Source: Pyropia yezoensis (lineage: Eukaryota > Rhodophyta > Bangiophyceae > Bangiales > Bangiaceae). Taken from it: a stretch of DNA of 64,000 nucleotides. This document shows positions 19,127-29,420 of the stretch, piece after piece; positions within the stretch are counted from its first letter, which is position 1; each line of letters opens with the position of its first letter. The position numbers were made by a program, and so were the translations under genes. The stretch spans positions 316,590-380,589 of the forward strand of contig CM020619.1 of NCBI GenBank assembly GCA_009829735.1, in the 5' to 3' direction. Under the pieces are notes generated by a model that made no database searches, was not told the origin of the DNA, and saw only the letters and a program-made list of their open reading frames with translations.

Positions 19127-19843
19127 CTACATGGCGGGTTGACCCGCCGCCACGGCGACGCCGCCACCCAACGGGGCAACCCGGGCAGTACCAGGAAGAA
19201 TAGGGGGCGCCGGGGGATGCCCCACCGGAAGAGGGGCCGGCGCCGGAGTCGCACGCGGCCGAGGAGGAAGAAGAAGGACGGGCGCCCGCCCGGAGTAACT
19301 ACCGGAGTCCACAGCCATCGGTGTAGACCCACCTTGACCACCAGACGCCCGCGGCACCGCGGGCAGAGCATCGCCGCCACCCGGACCCGACGTGGGTACC
19401 ACGGGGGCAGCACGGGTAGACCCGCTACCCGCCGCAGCGGACACACCAACCGGGCGGGCACCCGCGCCGTCTTGACCCGCCGGACTGGACGGGGTGCCAA
19501 CACCACCATCCGCCACGCCGGCGACACCGTCTTGAGGTAGAGCCACGCCGGTACCGGGGACAGAAGCCATCCGGGCCGCCGGAGGAGAAGCGGTAGAAGC
19601 CACCGCTGCACGCGGTTGTCCGCCACCCGACGGAGCCGTCGTGCCGCTACACACAGACGACAACCCGCCCGGCGCGCCGTCCGGGGCCACACGAACGGTC
19701 ACCCGGTCGTCCTCGTCCTCCGACGAGCTCGCTAGGAAGCACTCGGCGGCGGTGGCGGAGACGGGAACGTCGTCCACCATCACCTCTTCCCCCTCTTCAG
19801 GCAGGAGGTCGTCCTCGCCCCCGGGTACCTGGGGGTCCGACAT
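19127..19843 (-). CDS. gypsy-1 antisense frame, upstream acidic part (238 aa)
   Basis: ATG 19843 to TAG 19127-19129. Begins MSDPQVPGGEDDLLPEEGEE with a strongly acidic first 70 residues (ASSSEDEDDRVTV), followed by Gly/Ala/Pro-rich disordered sequence. The junction reads ATG TAG ATG: the last sense codon is Met, then the stop, then the Met that opens the 550-aa part in the same frame. A readthrough product would be 789 residues; reinitiation at the adjacent AUG is also plausible. Whether the TAG is a nonsense mutation or regulated cannot be told from one copy. Confidence 0.65.
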   Translation of the reverse strand: MSDPQVPGGEDDLLPEEGEEVMVDDVPVSATAAECFLASSSEDEDDRVTVRVAPDGAPGGLSSVCSGTTAPSGGGQPRAAVASTASPPAARMASVPGTGVALPQDGVAGVADGGVGTPSSPAGQDGAGARPVGVSAAAGSGSTRAAPVVPTSGPGGGDALPAVPRASGGQGGSTPMAVDSGSYSGRAPVLLLPPRPRATPAPAPLPVGHPPAPPILPGTARVAPLGGGVAVAAGQPAM

Positions 19844-20420
19844 GGTGCAACCGGGGTGGCAGGGGCGCCCCTTGCAGAAAAGCCGAGGCCGGCTCGACCC
19901 GGTACGAGGAACGCTCGCGCGGACGAGCCAGGGAAGCGCGGGCGCCCGCGCTTATGACCACAAACGGCCACGAGAAGCGCCGCAGGCGCGCGGGTCGACC
20001 CGCGCCCCACGAGGCTACGAACGGGCTCCACCCAGGCACCTGGGCGGGCCGGGGCCACACCCCCGTACGGGGCAACCAAGAGGGGTTCACCCCGAAACCG
20101 CCCCCGCGAAAAGCGGGAGCGGCCGCCCCCATTCACTCGGTAACACGAGAGGGGCTCCCCTACCACCAGACACCTGGTGGCGGATCCGCTTGCACCACCC
20201 CTCGGAAAGGGGGGTCGTGAACAGAACCCGCATCGGGAATTTAACGGTCCGGAAAACGGATCGTGTGTGTACCACACAAAGGGGGGCACCCCCGTCAGAC
20301 AACCTCGACAAGGGGTGTCTGTCGCGACGGGGCGCAAAGCCCCACCCGACTGGTAAACGGCCACGCGACCCACTTACATTCGGTAACCCGAATGCATCTC
20401 GACCCGAGGACGGGCCGAAT
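19844..20420. other. GC-rich leader of the antisense frame inside gypsy-1
   Basis: About 580 bp between the antisense start codon and the polypurine tract. It contains no convincing coding sequence on either strand and should contain the antisense promoter. Confidence 0.4.
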
Positions 20421-20422
20421 CT

Positions 20423-20432
20423 AAGGGGGGGA
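20423..20432 (+). promoter_or_regulatory. Polypurine tract (plus-strand primer) of gypsy-1
   Basis: AAGGGGGGGA immediately before TA and the LTR start TGTAGC at 20435, the expected position for the retroelement polypurine tract. Confidence 0.75.
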
Positions 20433-20434
20433 TA

Positions 20435-20797
20435 TGTAGCAATATGGTTGGTCGTATTGTAACCCTAATATTAGGGGGGCTACGTCTAACCCTTAACTTT
20501 CAATTTGATAGTTCGTACTGGTCACGGTATCTATAAGTTACGTATGACCAGAGGGACTTGCATCTTGGGGTGGAGGGTAGTTACTAGTGTCTCCGAGGGT
20601 TTATAACGTGGGGGCCGGCGGCGAATCCACCGCCGGCCAAGGTAGAACAACAAACCCCTCCCATTTGGGCTCCCATCTTGGTCCCGTGGCTTGTGCTCCA
20701 AGGACAGCAACCTTGGCCTCCCGGTGACGTTGGTGCCGATCCCCCTTGGTGAGTGTTCCATGAGAGTGGACGTGCGACGGATTCCTATTGTGCTACA
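20435..20797 (+). repeat. 3' LTR of gypsy-1 (363 bp)
   Basis: Starts TGTAGC, ends GCTACA (perfect 6-bp terminal inverted repeat, TG...CA). Preceded by the polypurine tract and followed directly by coding sequence of gypsy-2 integrase at 20798. The matching 5' LTR is not present in the window. Confidence 0.85.
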
Positions 20798-23613
20798 ACG
20801 TCGCTGGCCATGGTTTCCCAGTAGTAATGTCGTCGCATTGAAGCATACATCCGATTGATACCAGGATGTCCGGCCTGGGGAGACGAGTGCTCCAGGCGTA
20901 GGATGTCAGCTCGTAGACTTCGGGGTACGTAGACTTGAGTTGCTTCATCGAAGGGTGACACCCGTACCAGGAGTCCATCTGTAGACTCGGAGAAACGACT
21001 GTTCCGGTTCAGGTCCATTTGGTGGCGAAGCTCCAAGCATTGAGGATCCGTCAGTTGTGCCTCCAGCCTCCGGTGAGTGGTCACCGGTTGATGAGCTTCA
21101 GGTGTCTCATATAGGGGAGCATGCCAGCCACGTCCGACATTCGGGAGGATGAAACAAGGTATTTCCTCCGGGATAGGACCGGTATCGGCCGCAGGAGTCT
21201 CCAGCCGGGACATGGTGTCGGCGCAGTGGTGCTCCCTCCCTGCTCTGGTGCACACCTTGTACTTGAACTCCGAAAGGCGTAAGCGCCACCGGGCGACCCT
21301 TCCTTGGCTGCTGTCCATACATAGCAGCCACCTTAGGCTGGCGTGGTCCGTCCGGATGAGGAACTCTTGTCCTTCAAGATATGGACGTAACAGGAAGCAA
21401 GCCCACACAGCCGCCAAGCACTCGCGCTCCGTCGTGGAGTAATTCTTCTCGGCTGGAGTCAGGACGCGACTGTAGTAGCCTATCGGGAGGAAGTGCCCAT
21501 TAGGTTGCTGCTGGAGTAGTGAGCACCCCACCTGGACGCCACAGGCATCAGTCTCCAGGACAAACTGGCCCTCCCGCTTGGGTAACGCCAGTACTGGAGT
21601 GGTGGTCAGGCGCTTCTTGAGCTCTTTGAAGGCCGCGCTCTGCCTCTCGTCGAACACCGGGAGTTGTGCGGGAAGCTTCTTGCTGGTGAGCTTGGTCAAT
21701 GGCCGAGCAATTAGGGCATAGTCCCTTACGAACCGGCGGTAGACGTTGCACATACCCAGGAAGCTCTTGAGTTCCGGCTGGGTTTTAGGTTGCCGTGCAT
21801 GCCGGAGGGCCTTGATGTTATTCTCATTGACTCGGAGCTCCCCCGGACTCAGCACGTGCCCCAGGTACTCCACCTCAGTCTCAAACAGGTGGCACTTCTC
21901 GGCGTTGAGGGTAACTCCAGCCTTGGACAGGAGGGCCAGGACCTCCCGAAGGTGCTCCAGGTGTTCCGCTGGGGTCTTGGAGAAAACGATAATGTCATCC
22001 AGGTAGACCAAACATGTTCTCCACCTTAGCCCCGACAGGATGATGTCGATGGCTCTCTGGAAGGTTGCCGGAGCATTGGCGAGACCAAAAGGAAGACGCT
22101 TGCACCGGAACAGTCCCAGGTGGCACGTGAAGGTGGTCTTGTCCTTGTCCTCGTCAGCCAGAGGGATCTGCCAGTAACCGGCACTACAATCCAGCGTTGA
22201 GAAGAGGGTGGCATCACCAAGGAAGTCGATGCAATCATCCATCCGGGGTATCGGGTATACATCCTTGACTGTCATCTCGTTCAGGCGCCTGTCGTCAACG
22301 CAGAAACGGAAGTGACCGCCAGGTTTTGGGACGACTACCACCGGGAAGGCCCACTCGCCATCAGACGGTTCGATGACATCCATCTTGAGCATCTTGTTAA
22401 CCTGCTTCTCAATCTCATCCCGGCGATGAGGTCCAGCCCGGTATGGTTGCAGGTGTACTGGCTTGGCGTCTGGCTCGAGTTGAATCCGGTGTAGAGTGGC
22501 GTCCATCTTGCCCAGCTCTCCAGACCACAGGTGCCGATATTCCTGGAGAAGCTTCTCCAGTGCCTCCTTCAAGTCGGGAGGAGCATTTTCTTGTTTGACC
22601 TTCGGCATCCCGGGTGGTGCTTGTTCAGGCTTCGGAGTGGCGCTGCCAGCCTGCTCTTGTTTCGGAGGTACGTCTAAGGCCGTCAAGTTGGATGCCAGCT
22701 CTTGTTGCAGGTTCAAGAGGTCTTCCTTGCTCATAGCACGGGCGGACCCCCGGTAAGGCTCTGCTGTACCAACTCGGGTGCCCTTGGCGAGGGTTATTGG
22801 CTTCCGGCTCACGTTGACGATCAGCACCGAGAACGGGGTGTGCCTTTCTACCTTCTTGTGATGTCCGTGGGCCAAGTATAACCGGTGTTTCGCCAGAAAT
22901 TCCTTACGTCCGTAGATCGGGCATTGACCTGCAGTCCGGGTCGTTACTTGAACCTTGGTCTCCGAGCGAGGAGGTAGGAGCACCGGTTTGAAGAGAGTCA
23001 AGGTAGAGGGTGGGATGCGTTCCTTCTTGTTCTTGACTACACGAACCTTGGCGTGCAGATGCTCCAACACCGGTGACACAAACCCATGGTTGAACTGCAC
23101 CTTTCCTTCTCCGGGTAGGATGCTCTTGACATGCTGCTTCTGGAAGTCCCAGCCTAGGATAAGGGGGACTGATAGGGTCTTGACTATTAGAAAGGGAAAA
23201 AGCATTGGTTCATTGTTGACATAGATGGCGACAGGAAGACGGCCAAGCGGTCGTAGGGTTTGACCCGAAGCGTCGACGATATGGGTTCGGGTAGGCGCTC
23301 TCCAGGCATGTCGACGCCAGCCCGGAGGTAACAGGTTCTCAGTGATGACGCTTGGTCCGGCTCCCGTGTTAACCACCGGCGTAACAGCTTGGGGGAGGCT
23401 ATCCCCCACACGCATACGAGCATTAATCTTGAGGTCTTCCTTACGCAGGACAAGCCAGGTCCCCTTGGACAAACAGGGTGTCCAGGCGGCTACCAGTTGA
23501 GCAGGTAACTGCCGTCCTTTCTCCCGGCACGCAAGGGGAGAACGGGTAGAAGTACCCTGCCGTTGGAGGTTCGGGAAGACACTTGGGGAGAGCGCCTGCC
23601 CTACTCGTTTCCC
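20798..23613 (-). CDS. pol: gypsy-2 pol, 3' truncated: protease (NTG), RT, RNase H, integrase zinc region
   Basis: Frame open from the slippery site (23613) through the junction; the stop at 20785 lies in the inserted LTR. Domains: retropepsin with VVNTGAGPSVI (about 23370), in which the catalytic Asp is Asn (AAC); RT with FCVDDRRLN, PFGLANAPATFQRAI and YLDDIIVFS (about 22000); RNase H with ETDACGVQVGCSLLQ, TERECLAAVWA and RTDHASLRWLL; integrase N-terminal zinc region H..GHPGINRMY ending at MASDVV. Catalytic core and C-terminus are missing. No Met is needed at the start because expression is by -1 frameshift from gag. With Asn in the protease and a severed integrase, this copy cannot be autonomous. 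Confidence 0.9.
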
Positions 23614-25358
23614 GGGTCCGAGGAGTCCTTAGAGGTTTCGGTCTCCAGGTCAAAGTCCGTAGGAGCTTCCCTTGCCAGAGCCTCCGTGATGCTCTGTAAG
23701 GTTGCCACTCGGATTGCGTGTACCTGTGCCTTGTCCATCTTGGAGGGTGCTCGCCGGTCAGCCCAGTTGACCGCCTCTGCAAACACCAGTCCTTGACGCT
23801 TGAGTTTCTCCTGGAGATCCTTGGGAACGGTCGGGCACTGGTAGGACATGTGGTCCTCCTTCTGGCACAGCCAGCAAGACCGGAACCGCTGGTTCTTGAC
23901 CTGCTTGGGGGCGACCAGGGAAGGTTGCTCCGTCGAAACGAAGCCGCCCCACTTGTCCCCTGACCCCACGGGTGAGGCCTCGCCAACTGCGAGTACCGGT
24001 ACAGGGCTATCACCTCCCTTATACTTGTCGGGTCCGGGACGAACTCGCGACAACGGCTTGGGAGTTGATACCATGGGAGCTTGGATGGCCTTGGCTTGCC
24101 GGTACTTGCCCTGGGTGTAGGCCATCAACTGCTGGAAGGTATGTTCTTGATGTTCCTGGTTGTAGTTCGCATCCACTTGAAGATATTCAGGAAGCCCTTC
24201 CGAGAAGATCATCTTGAGCCTGTCCTCAGGGTAAACGTTGCCACAAGCCTCGCTCATCTCCCGGACACGACGGGCGAAGGCCTCTGGAGCCTCTTGTCTC
24301 TCCATGGTTGCCCGGTTCAGCCTGCCGACTGCCTTACGCAGGGAGTCCGCGTCAGCGTAGTTGGACAGAAGCCAGTTGACCGCCTCCGGATAGCTCCCAA
24401 CGGTACGCCCGACAATGTGTCCGGCAGAGTCTGGTAGAACCTGTGCAGACCGCTGTTCCGCTTCTCCGGTCATGAAGTTAACCAGGAGGTAGAGGGCCTT
24501 GCCCTCGGACACATCGTTGTCGTTGCATGCCTTGACAAACCGGCGCAGGAAGGCAAAGATAAGCGCCGGTCTCTTCCCGGAAAACTTAGGATGTCCCCCG
24601 AAGCTCGGCTGCATTCGCCGGTTCAGGGATGCCATCTTCTTGGCCATCTTCCGGGTGTAACCTTGGTCTTGGTTCTCCAGCCGGTAGTTACCCCAATACG
24701 TGACCTTGTTCAGGGTGGCATCTCCCACTTGGTGGGCAGGGAAGTCAAACTCGTCTAGCCTGCGCCGGGTGGGACCAGGAGATGCGTCCCAGTCATATCC
24801 CTCCTCAGAGCTGGAGGAACTGGTCTCGCTGGTGCTGGAGCGACGGCGACGACGCCGACGCCTCCGGCTGCTCCGGTTACCGGTCTTGGAGCTCCCCGCC
24901 CCATAGGATGCAAGGGGAGGAAAAGCATGGCCGGTCCCAGGAGTCGAGGTCTCAGGGAGACCCGTAGAACCAATCACAGCGGTGCCTCTGGCACTGCTAG
25001 TGCTCACAGGAAGAGGTGTGTACACCCAGCTGCCATGTGTGGGTCCAGGAGTAAACACACCAGGGGCTTTCCCTGGAGGTTGAGGAGTAGAACCGACAGG
25101 AGGGAGACGTCTGCTGCGAGCGGACTCAAACGCCGTTGACCCCGGGGTGGCTCCCACAGGAGGAACAGCCGGAGGAACGGGAGCAGGAGGTACTTGGCCG
25201 CCAGTAGACTCCAGTCCGCTACCGGATGTCACACCCAGGTCTGCTTCACCCGTAGGGAGAACGCCGGGTTGGGCACCGTCCCCCGCGGTGACCAGGGATG
25301 CGTGAAGGGACGCGGGGTCTACCCCTTCGGGCACCGTCGTGCCAGGGAGGGTAGCCAT
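23601..25358 (-). CDS. gag: gypsy-2 gag with CX2CX4HX4C zinc knuckle
   Basis: ATG 25358 (MATLPGTTVPEGVD) to TAG 23601-23603, 585 aa. The first 200 residues are disordered, with a run of Arg then Ser (about 24810-24860). The middle is a retrotransposon capsid-like helical domain (FSGKRPALIFAFLRRFVKAC, ALYLLVNFMTGEAEQ, LRKAVGRLNRATMERQEAPE, FARRVREMSEACG). Near the C-terminus lies CWLCQKEDHMSYQC, an exact CX2CX4HX4C nucleocapsid knuckle. An upstream in-frame extension to 25481 exists but lies in the leader and lacks protein character. Ends PGNE at the slippery site. Confidence 0.88.
   Translation of the reverse strand: MATLPGTTVPEGVDPASLHASLVTAGDGAQPGVLPTGEADLGVTSGSGLESTGGQVPPAPVPPAVPPVGATPGSTAFESARSRRLPPVGSTPQPPGKAPGVFTPGPTHGSWVYTPLPVSTSSARGTAVIGSTGLPETSTPGTGHAFPPLASYGAGSSKTGNRSSRRRRRRRRRSSTSETSSSSSEEGYDWDASPGPTRRRLDEFDFPAHQVGDATLNKVTYWGNYRLENQDQGYTRKMAKKMASLNRRMQPSFGGHPKFSGKRPALIFAFLRRFVKACNDNDVSEGKALYLLVNFMTGEAEQRSAQVLPDSAGHIVGRTVGSYPEAVNWLLSNYADADSLRKAVGRLNRATMERQEAPEAFARRVREMSEACGNVYPEDRLKMIFSEGLPEYLQVDANYNQEHQEHTFQQLMAYTQGKYRQAKAIQAPMVSTPKPLSRVRPGPDKYKGGDSPVPVLAVGEASPVGSGDKWGGFVSTEQPSLVAPKQVKNQRFRSCWLCQKEDHMSYQCPTVPKDLQEKLKRQGLVFAEAVNWADRRAPSKMDKAQVHAIRVATLQSITEALAREAPTDFDLETETSKDSSDPGNE
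23607..23613 (-). promoter_or_regulatory. -1 programmed frameshift slippery heptamer G GGA AAC (gypsy-2)
   Basis: On minus the gag frame reads CCG GGA AAC GAG TAG; GGGAAAC fits X XXY YYZ. The -1 frame is open directly into protease. A 5-bp hairpin (GGGTA/TACCC) follows about 50 nt downstream (23544-23557); no strong structure was seen closer. Confidence 0.7.
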
Positions 25359-25567
25359 GTTGGTCTCTTGACAGCCACAGTCCAGTTGCCTGCGTGTCCA
25401 AAGATCGCAAGACCACAAGAGAGGGGTTGGAGAGCCAGGAATAGAATTCCCGTGAACGGGTGCAAATAATTCCCAAACCACAGAAAAAGACAGAACAGGA
25501 ACAACCCAACCGCTGCTCCCAAATGTCTTTTCTCAAACACTCCAATCCCCTGCTGCTCCACCAAATA
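25359..25567 (-). other. gypsy-2 leader with possible primer-binding site
   Basis: Between LTR and gag. On minus, TGGTGGAGCAGCAGGGG follows 4 nt after a possible LTR end (CACATACA). A primer-binding site starting TGG complements a tRNA CCA end, but the tRNA is not identified. Confidence 0.4.
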
Positions 25568-26142
25568 TGTATGTGGTGTAAAACTCGATCCTCTCAGACA
25601 CGTGTCAATATCCCTCGGGAGAAAGGGACAGGTAACACAGAAAGGGGAACTACGAGAGTGGTATGCCTGTTGCCTCACGTGCCTGCTCGCCGAGCAAACA
25701 GATACGCACGGCAGTGCACACGGGGAAGAGGAAAGCAAACGCGCAGTTGTCTTTTTCCTGAGGGCGCGGGCCAAGGGCGCCTCGCTGTCCCTCTTAACGT
25801 GCATCTGGGGGAGCCTCGGCACGTTGGCAAGGTAGCCCCCCCATACCCCCGAGTGGCCCCGACCCGAGTCTAACCTCGTCAGGTCGGGGGCCACTATCAC
25901 TACTAATTCTATTCCCACTCACTAATCTCACACTCAATTTCTCTCAAATCAAGTCCCTCACAAGTATGCAAAAACCCATCAGAAATCCCTCTCTCACGTG
26001 TGGATAGCGTAGTCCACCGCATCCCAGTGCCGGGCACGGGCCACGGCCGCCAACCATCACCACACGGCGGGCGTGTTCTGGCACCTGGTGCCCTCTGGTT
26101 GTAGTCCCGGGTCGGCGCCAAGTCGGGGCCAGGGATGCTACA
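25568..26142 (-). repeat. 5' LTR of gypsy-2 (about 566-575 bp)
   Basis: Starts TGTAGC at 26142 on minus, like the gypsy-1 LTR. The inner end is either ...CACATACA at 25568 or ...TTTTACA at 25577; both give TGTA/TACA ends. The partner LTR is not in the window, so the boundary is provisional. Confidence 0.6.
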
Positions 26143-28430
26143 AAATTGTACCCAGTCGTAGCCGAAGACGCCACACGCACGCCAAACGCGAGTGGGGCCC
26201 GCGGGGACGAAGGCAGCCGTGAGAGCGCTGCGTGGTGGCCAAGTAGGTTGCTGGCTTCCTCTGGCGGAGAAGCCAGCAGGCTCCCAGCCTCTGACACGGG
26301 AGGGACCACGCGTGCATTAGATGAACTTACAATGAAATGAATTATCTGACCTCATTACACTATCCCGGCATTGCGTGGTGACTCAAGTTTACGCCAGCAC
26401 GGTCCTGCCAGCGCAGCCACCCCCCCCCAGCTCGCCCTCAATCCACCTCGCTGCGCGGCGCCTCCCCCACCGGCCGTGGGCTCCGTCAGCCCGCTGCCGC
26501 AACCTCGCCACCACCCCGCCGCGGCTGGCGGCTGCTGCCGTTGCCGCGGCCGGGGTAGCGTGGGACGCCAGCGAGGGGACATCGAGCAGGCAGGCGCCGG
26601 CAGACGCTCTGGTGCTGGTGGTTGTTGCCTCTACGGGTGCCGTTGGTGTCCGATGGGGGGCGCTGACCACTCCCCCCTCCATGCCCATCGCAGCTGCCGC
26701 CCTGGCCGAGGTGCCGACGTGGGGACCCCTCTGAGGGTTGCTGGCCGCACCGGACGACCCCACCGAGGTCGGGGGCTGCGCCAGTAGGTCTGAGGGCTTC
26801 AGCTGTCACGTGAACCAGAGAGGGGTGGCCGCTGGCATGGGAGGCAACTTTGAGGAGGCGGCAGTCGGCAGCGGCAGCAGGGTCAGCGTCCTGTCTTAGG
26901 AGCGGCGTCCCTCAGGCCCAAGAGCCGGCAGCCGACTGTGAAAGCAACCAGAGGTGGCGGCAGCCGGCTTACGGCGTCAGTTTCCGGTAGAGGCGGGCAG
27001 CTGATGGAGGTGGCCGCGCCAGTGGGCGGCAGCAGCCACACTCGGTCGGTGCGGGCGGCAGCCAGCTGCTGTGGCAGCCGGCGTGGGTCGTGGAGCGGGG
27101 CAGGCGGGCCGCGAGGGGGCGCCAGCAGTGGCAGGTTGGTCAGCGGGCGACCTGAAGCGGCCCTAGACTGCCCACAAAGGACAAGAAGGGAAAAATTCGG
27201 CGCTAAGCTGCGACGGCACCAGCCCGTCCATTGCCGATGTACCGTCGCTGCCGCTCTGCCTTAGACTGCAGGCGGAGGCATTGGCTTGACGGGGGCGCCT
27301 GCCAATTTGGCTTTGAAAGTGGGGAGGGGGCAGGGAAAGGATGGCCAGGTTACAGACTGCGCAGCACTGCTTGTCCCCTGTCAAGATACAAGCCCGATGG
27401 CCAGATCTCTTGTTTCGTTGTGCAAATTCTTGCCCTGCTCGAGCACGAAAATGACCGGCTCGAGCAGAATTTTGCTTTTCTGATCGAGGGGATTGGCTGA
27501 GGCCAAAGAATCTCCACCAAGATGACCGACGCGACGGCCGCTGTCGGTGTTCTGTCAACCAATGACAATAGCGGTGGCGCTGCTGTTTGCTGGACGGAGC
27601 GTTCCATTGGTCAGAATTCACGTTGTAGATGTTGAGCACGGCGGAGAGATTCTTCCGTGCGGACCCTCGAAAGCTGTCGTCGCGCAGGTTTTTGCTTAGC
27701 CAGTGCGAGAGATTGCGCGGTTTTTAGACGCTTTTGTATAAACATTGCTCCCAAGCGTAGCGATGGTCGGTCGCTTCTTTGCGCTTCACGAGGGCTCTCA
27801 TCTGCCCCGTGCGCTTCCGTTCGTACCAAGGGAGGCGGCGACTACCAATCACCCGGGCTGTTGTAGGCAGAAAGCATGAAACGGGGGTAAAAGCGGTGTC
27901 TATGATGCCTTGAGGGGGGGTCGATGCAGGTTTTATGCAGGGTTTTGCTCGAGAATTTCCCAAAAAAGCAAGAAAAGTTTGACAGGCGATAAGCAGTGCT
28001 GCGCTGGCGACCCGCTTGCATGCACCGTGACTAGTGGTCGCCTGCCAGGACGGGCAAGGCATGCAAGTTCGCAAGTATCGGTATCGTATTTTGAACCCCC
28101 TACCAACCACCCCAAAATCACCCCCCCCCCCCGTGCTCCCACGTGGCGCGCCCTCAAGCCACCCCACGCACCCCCCCCCTCTCCCAAAACCCGTTATTTT
28201 TTCTTGATTTTGCTTGAGATCGTCCGATACTGTAACGTGACTTTTGGTATGTCGCAGAAAAAAGATACACGGAGCGTTCTTTTCTCATTCCACCGAGATC
28301 CTTCGTGCCGCAGACCTGAGCCAATCAGGTGCCGTGACGGCACGCCCCGGTGTAATGCGCCCCACATGAGCGGTGGTGCGTCCGCTTCGAGAGACCATGC
28401 CAGGACGCTGAACAACTGGAGAGCGAGTAC
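26143..28430. other. Intergenic, no recognisable gene
   Basis: Mixed-composition DNA with short overlapping frames on both strands and a dispersed inverted repeat at 27359-27385 / 27978-28004. I see no protein signature. Confidence 0.4.
27359..28004. repeat. Inverted repeat, 27-bp arms 592 bp apart
   Basis: 27359-27385 and the reverse complement of 27978-28004 match at 24 of 27 positions (core AAGCAGTGCTGCGC). Flanks are not similar, so this is either a remnant of a small inverted-repeat element or two copies of a dispersed repeat. Confidence 0.5.
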
Positions 28431-29420
28431 AGCATGTGGGGAGGGCCACGATACGGCGGGGGGGGGGGGGCGGTGCCGCGGCCGACGTCGACGACGGCAG
28501 CATGGTCGGCAGAATCGACGGCAGCATCGACGGCGGCGGTGACAGCGACAGCTGCGCGACGGCGGCGGCAACGGCGGCGGCAACGGCGGCGGCATCGGCG
28601 GCGGCGACGGCGGCGACACCGGCGGCGTCAACGGCACCGGCGGCGTTAAGGACGGCGACGGCGACGTGGACGGTGATGGCGGCGGCGACGTTGCGTTTGG
28701 GGGGGGGGGGGCGGGAGGGGGCGGGGGCCGCGCCGGTAACGGCGACGGCGACGGCGCCGGTGGCGTCGGCTCCTGTGGCTGCGGTCGGCGCGGCGGTCAA
28801 AGAGGTGGCGGTGGCCACCTCGCCTGTGCCCGTGCCCACGGTGGCGGCCACCTTGCCTGCCGCGGCGCCCGTGGTGACGGCCGCTACATCCGACGTGGCG
28901 GCAGTGGTGACCGCGGCGGCGGCGGTGGCGACGTCGGTCACGGCGGCGGCGGTGGCCATCGACGATGCGGCGGCCACGGCGGCCGCCGCGGCAGCCATTG
29001 AAGCGGTTGCAAAGACGGGCAGGCCGCAGGCGGCTGTGGTAACGTGTTTTGGGGAGGGAGGAAGCGAGGACGGTGTTCGAGGGGGGGGGGAGGGGGGGGG
29101 ACGGCGGGCAGACGGCCGTGTGGACCTTCTGGTGGGGGTGAGGCAGGCCACAGGAAGCTGTGGCTACGTTTTTGGGGGGCGATTGTGCCGCCGCGGTTGT
29201 TGGGAAGGGGGAGAGGGGCGGCAGCCGGCCGCGGGGACGGTGCGCGGGGGGGAGGGTGGGGGGACTGTGGAGGCGCTTCGTGAGGGGGTCGGGCAGGTCG
29301 CTGGGGACGACGGGTTCGGTGTTTTGGCTGGGGGGTGTTGTGGCGGTAGCAGCGCTAGAGAGTGGAGGGGGAGGTTTCCAAGGGCTGATAGCTTCCCTTT
29401 TTATTGAGGGGGAGGGCAGG
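28431..29420. repeat. GCGGCG/ACGGCG simple-repeat region
   Basis: Dense GGCGGCRACGGC-type triplet repeats with G runs. Long frames on both strands encode Ala/Thr/Val or Gly strings. Neither strand has a conserved domain, so no CDS is called, though a low-complexity protein cannot be excluded. Confidence 0.5.

Larger units (their letters stand above)
12727..20797 (+). mobile_element. Ty3/gypsy chromovirus-type LTR retrotransposon (gypsy-1), 5' truncated by the gap
   Basis: Order on plus: end of gag, -1 frameshift signal, protease-RT-RNase H-integrase-chromodomain pol, antisense reading frame, polypurine tract, 3' LTR (20435-20797). The LTR starts TGTAGC and ends GCTACA. The element interrupts the integrase of gypsy-2; the 5 bp after the LTR (ACGTC, 20798-20802) are the presumed target-site duplication, whose partner is in the gap. 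GC content is clearly lower than in the host genes. Confidence 0.9.
20798..26142 (-). mobile_element. Ty3/gypsy LTR retrotransposon (gypsy-2), cut in its integrase by gypsy-1
   Basis: On minus: 5' LTR (26142 to about 25568), leader, gag, frameshift signal, and pol through the integrase zinc domain. The sequence then stops at 20798 where the gypsy-1 LTR begins. The 5 bp outside the LTR (AAAAT, 26143-26147) would be one target-site copy. The distal half should lie left of gypsy-1 but is not seen left of the gap. Confidence 0.88.

Noticed and set aside
17532-20462. Plus-strand frames opposite the antisense ORF (up to 273 codons)
   Set aside because: Short, Pro/Arg-rich and discontinuous compared with the 238+550-codon minus frame.
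25359-25481. Upstream start for gypsy-2 gag at 25481
   Set aside because: The added 41 residues lie in the leader and lack gag character; ATG 25358 is the better start.
28285-29407. Long frames on both strands (Ala/Thr/Val or Gly rich)
   Set aside because: Both are direct translations of GCGGCG-type repeats; neither strand is favoured.
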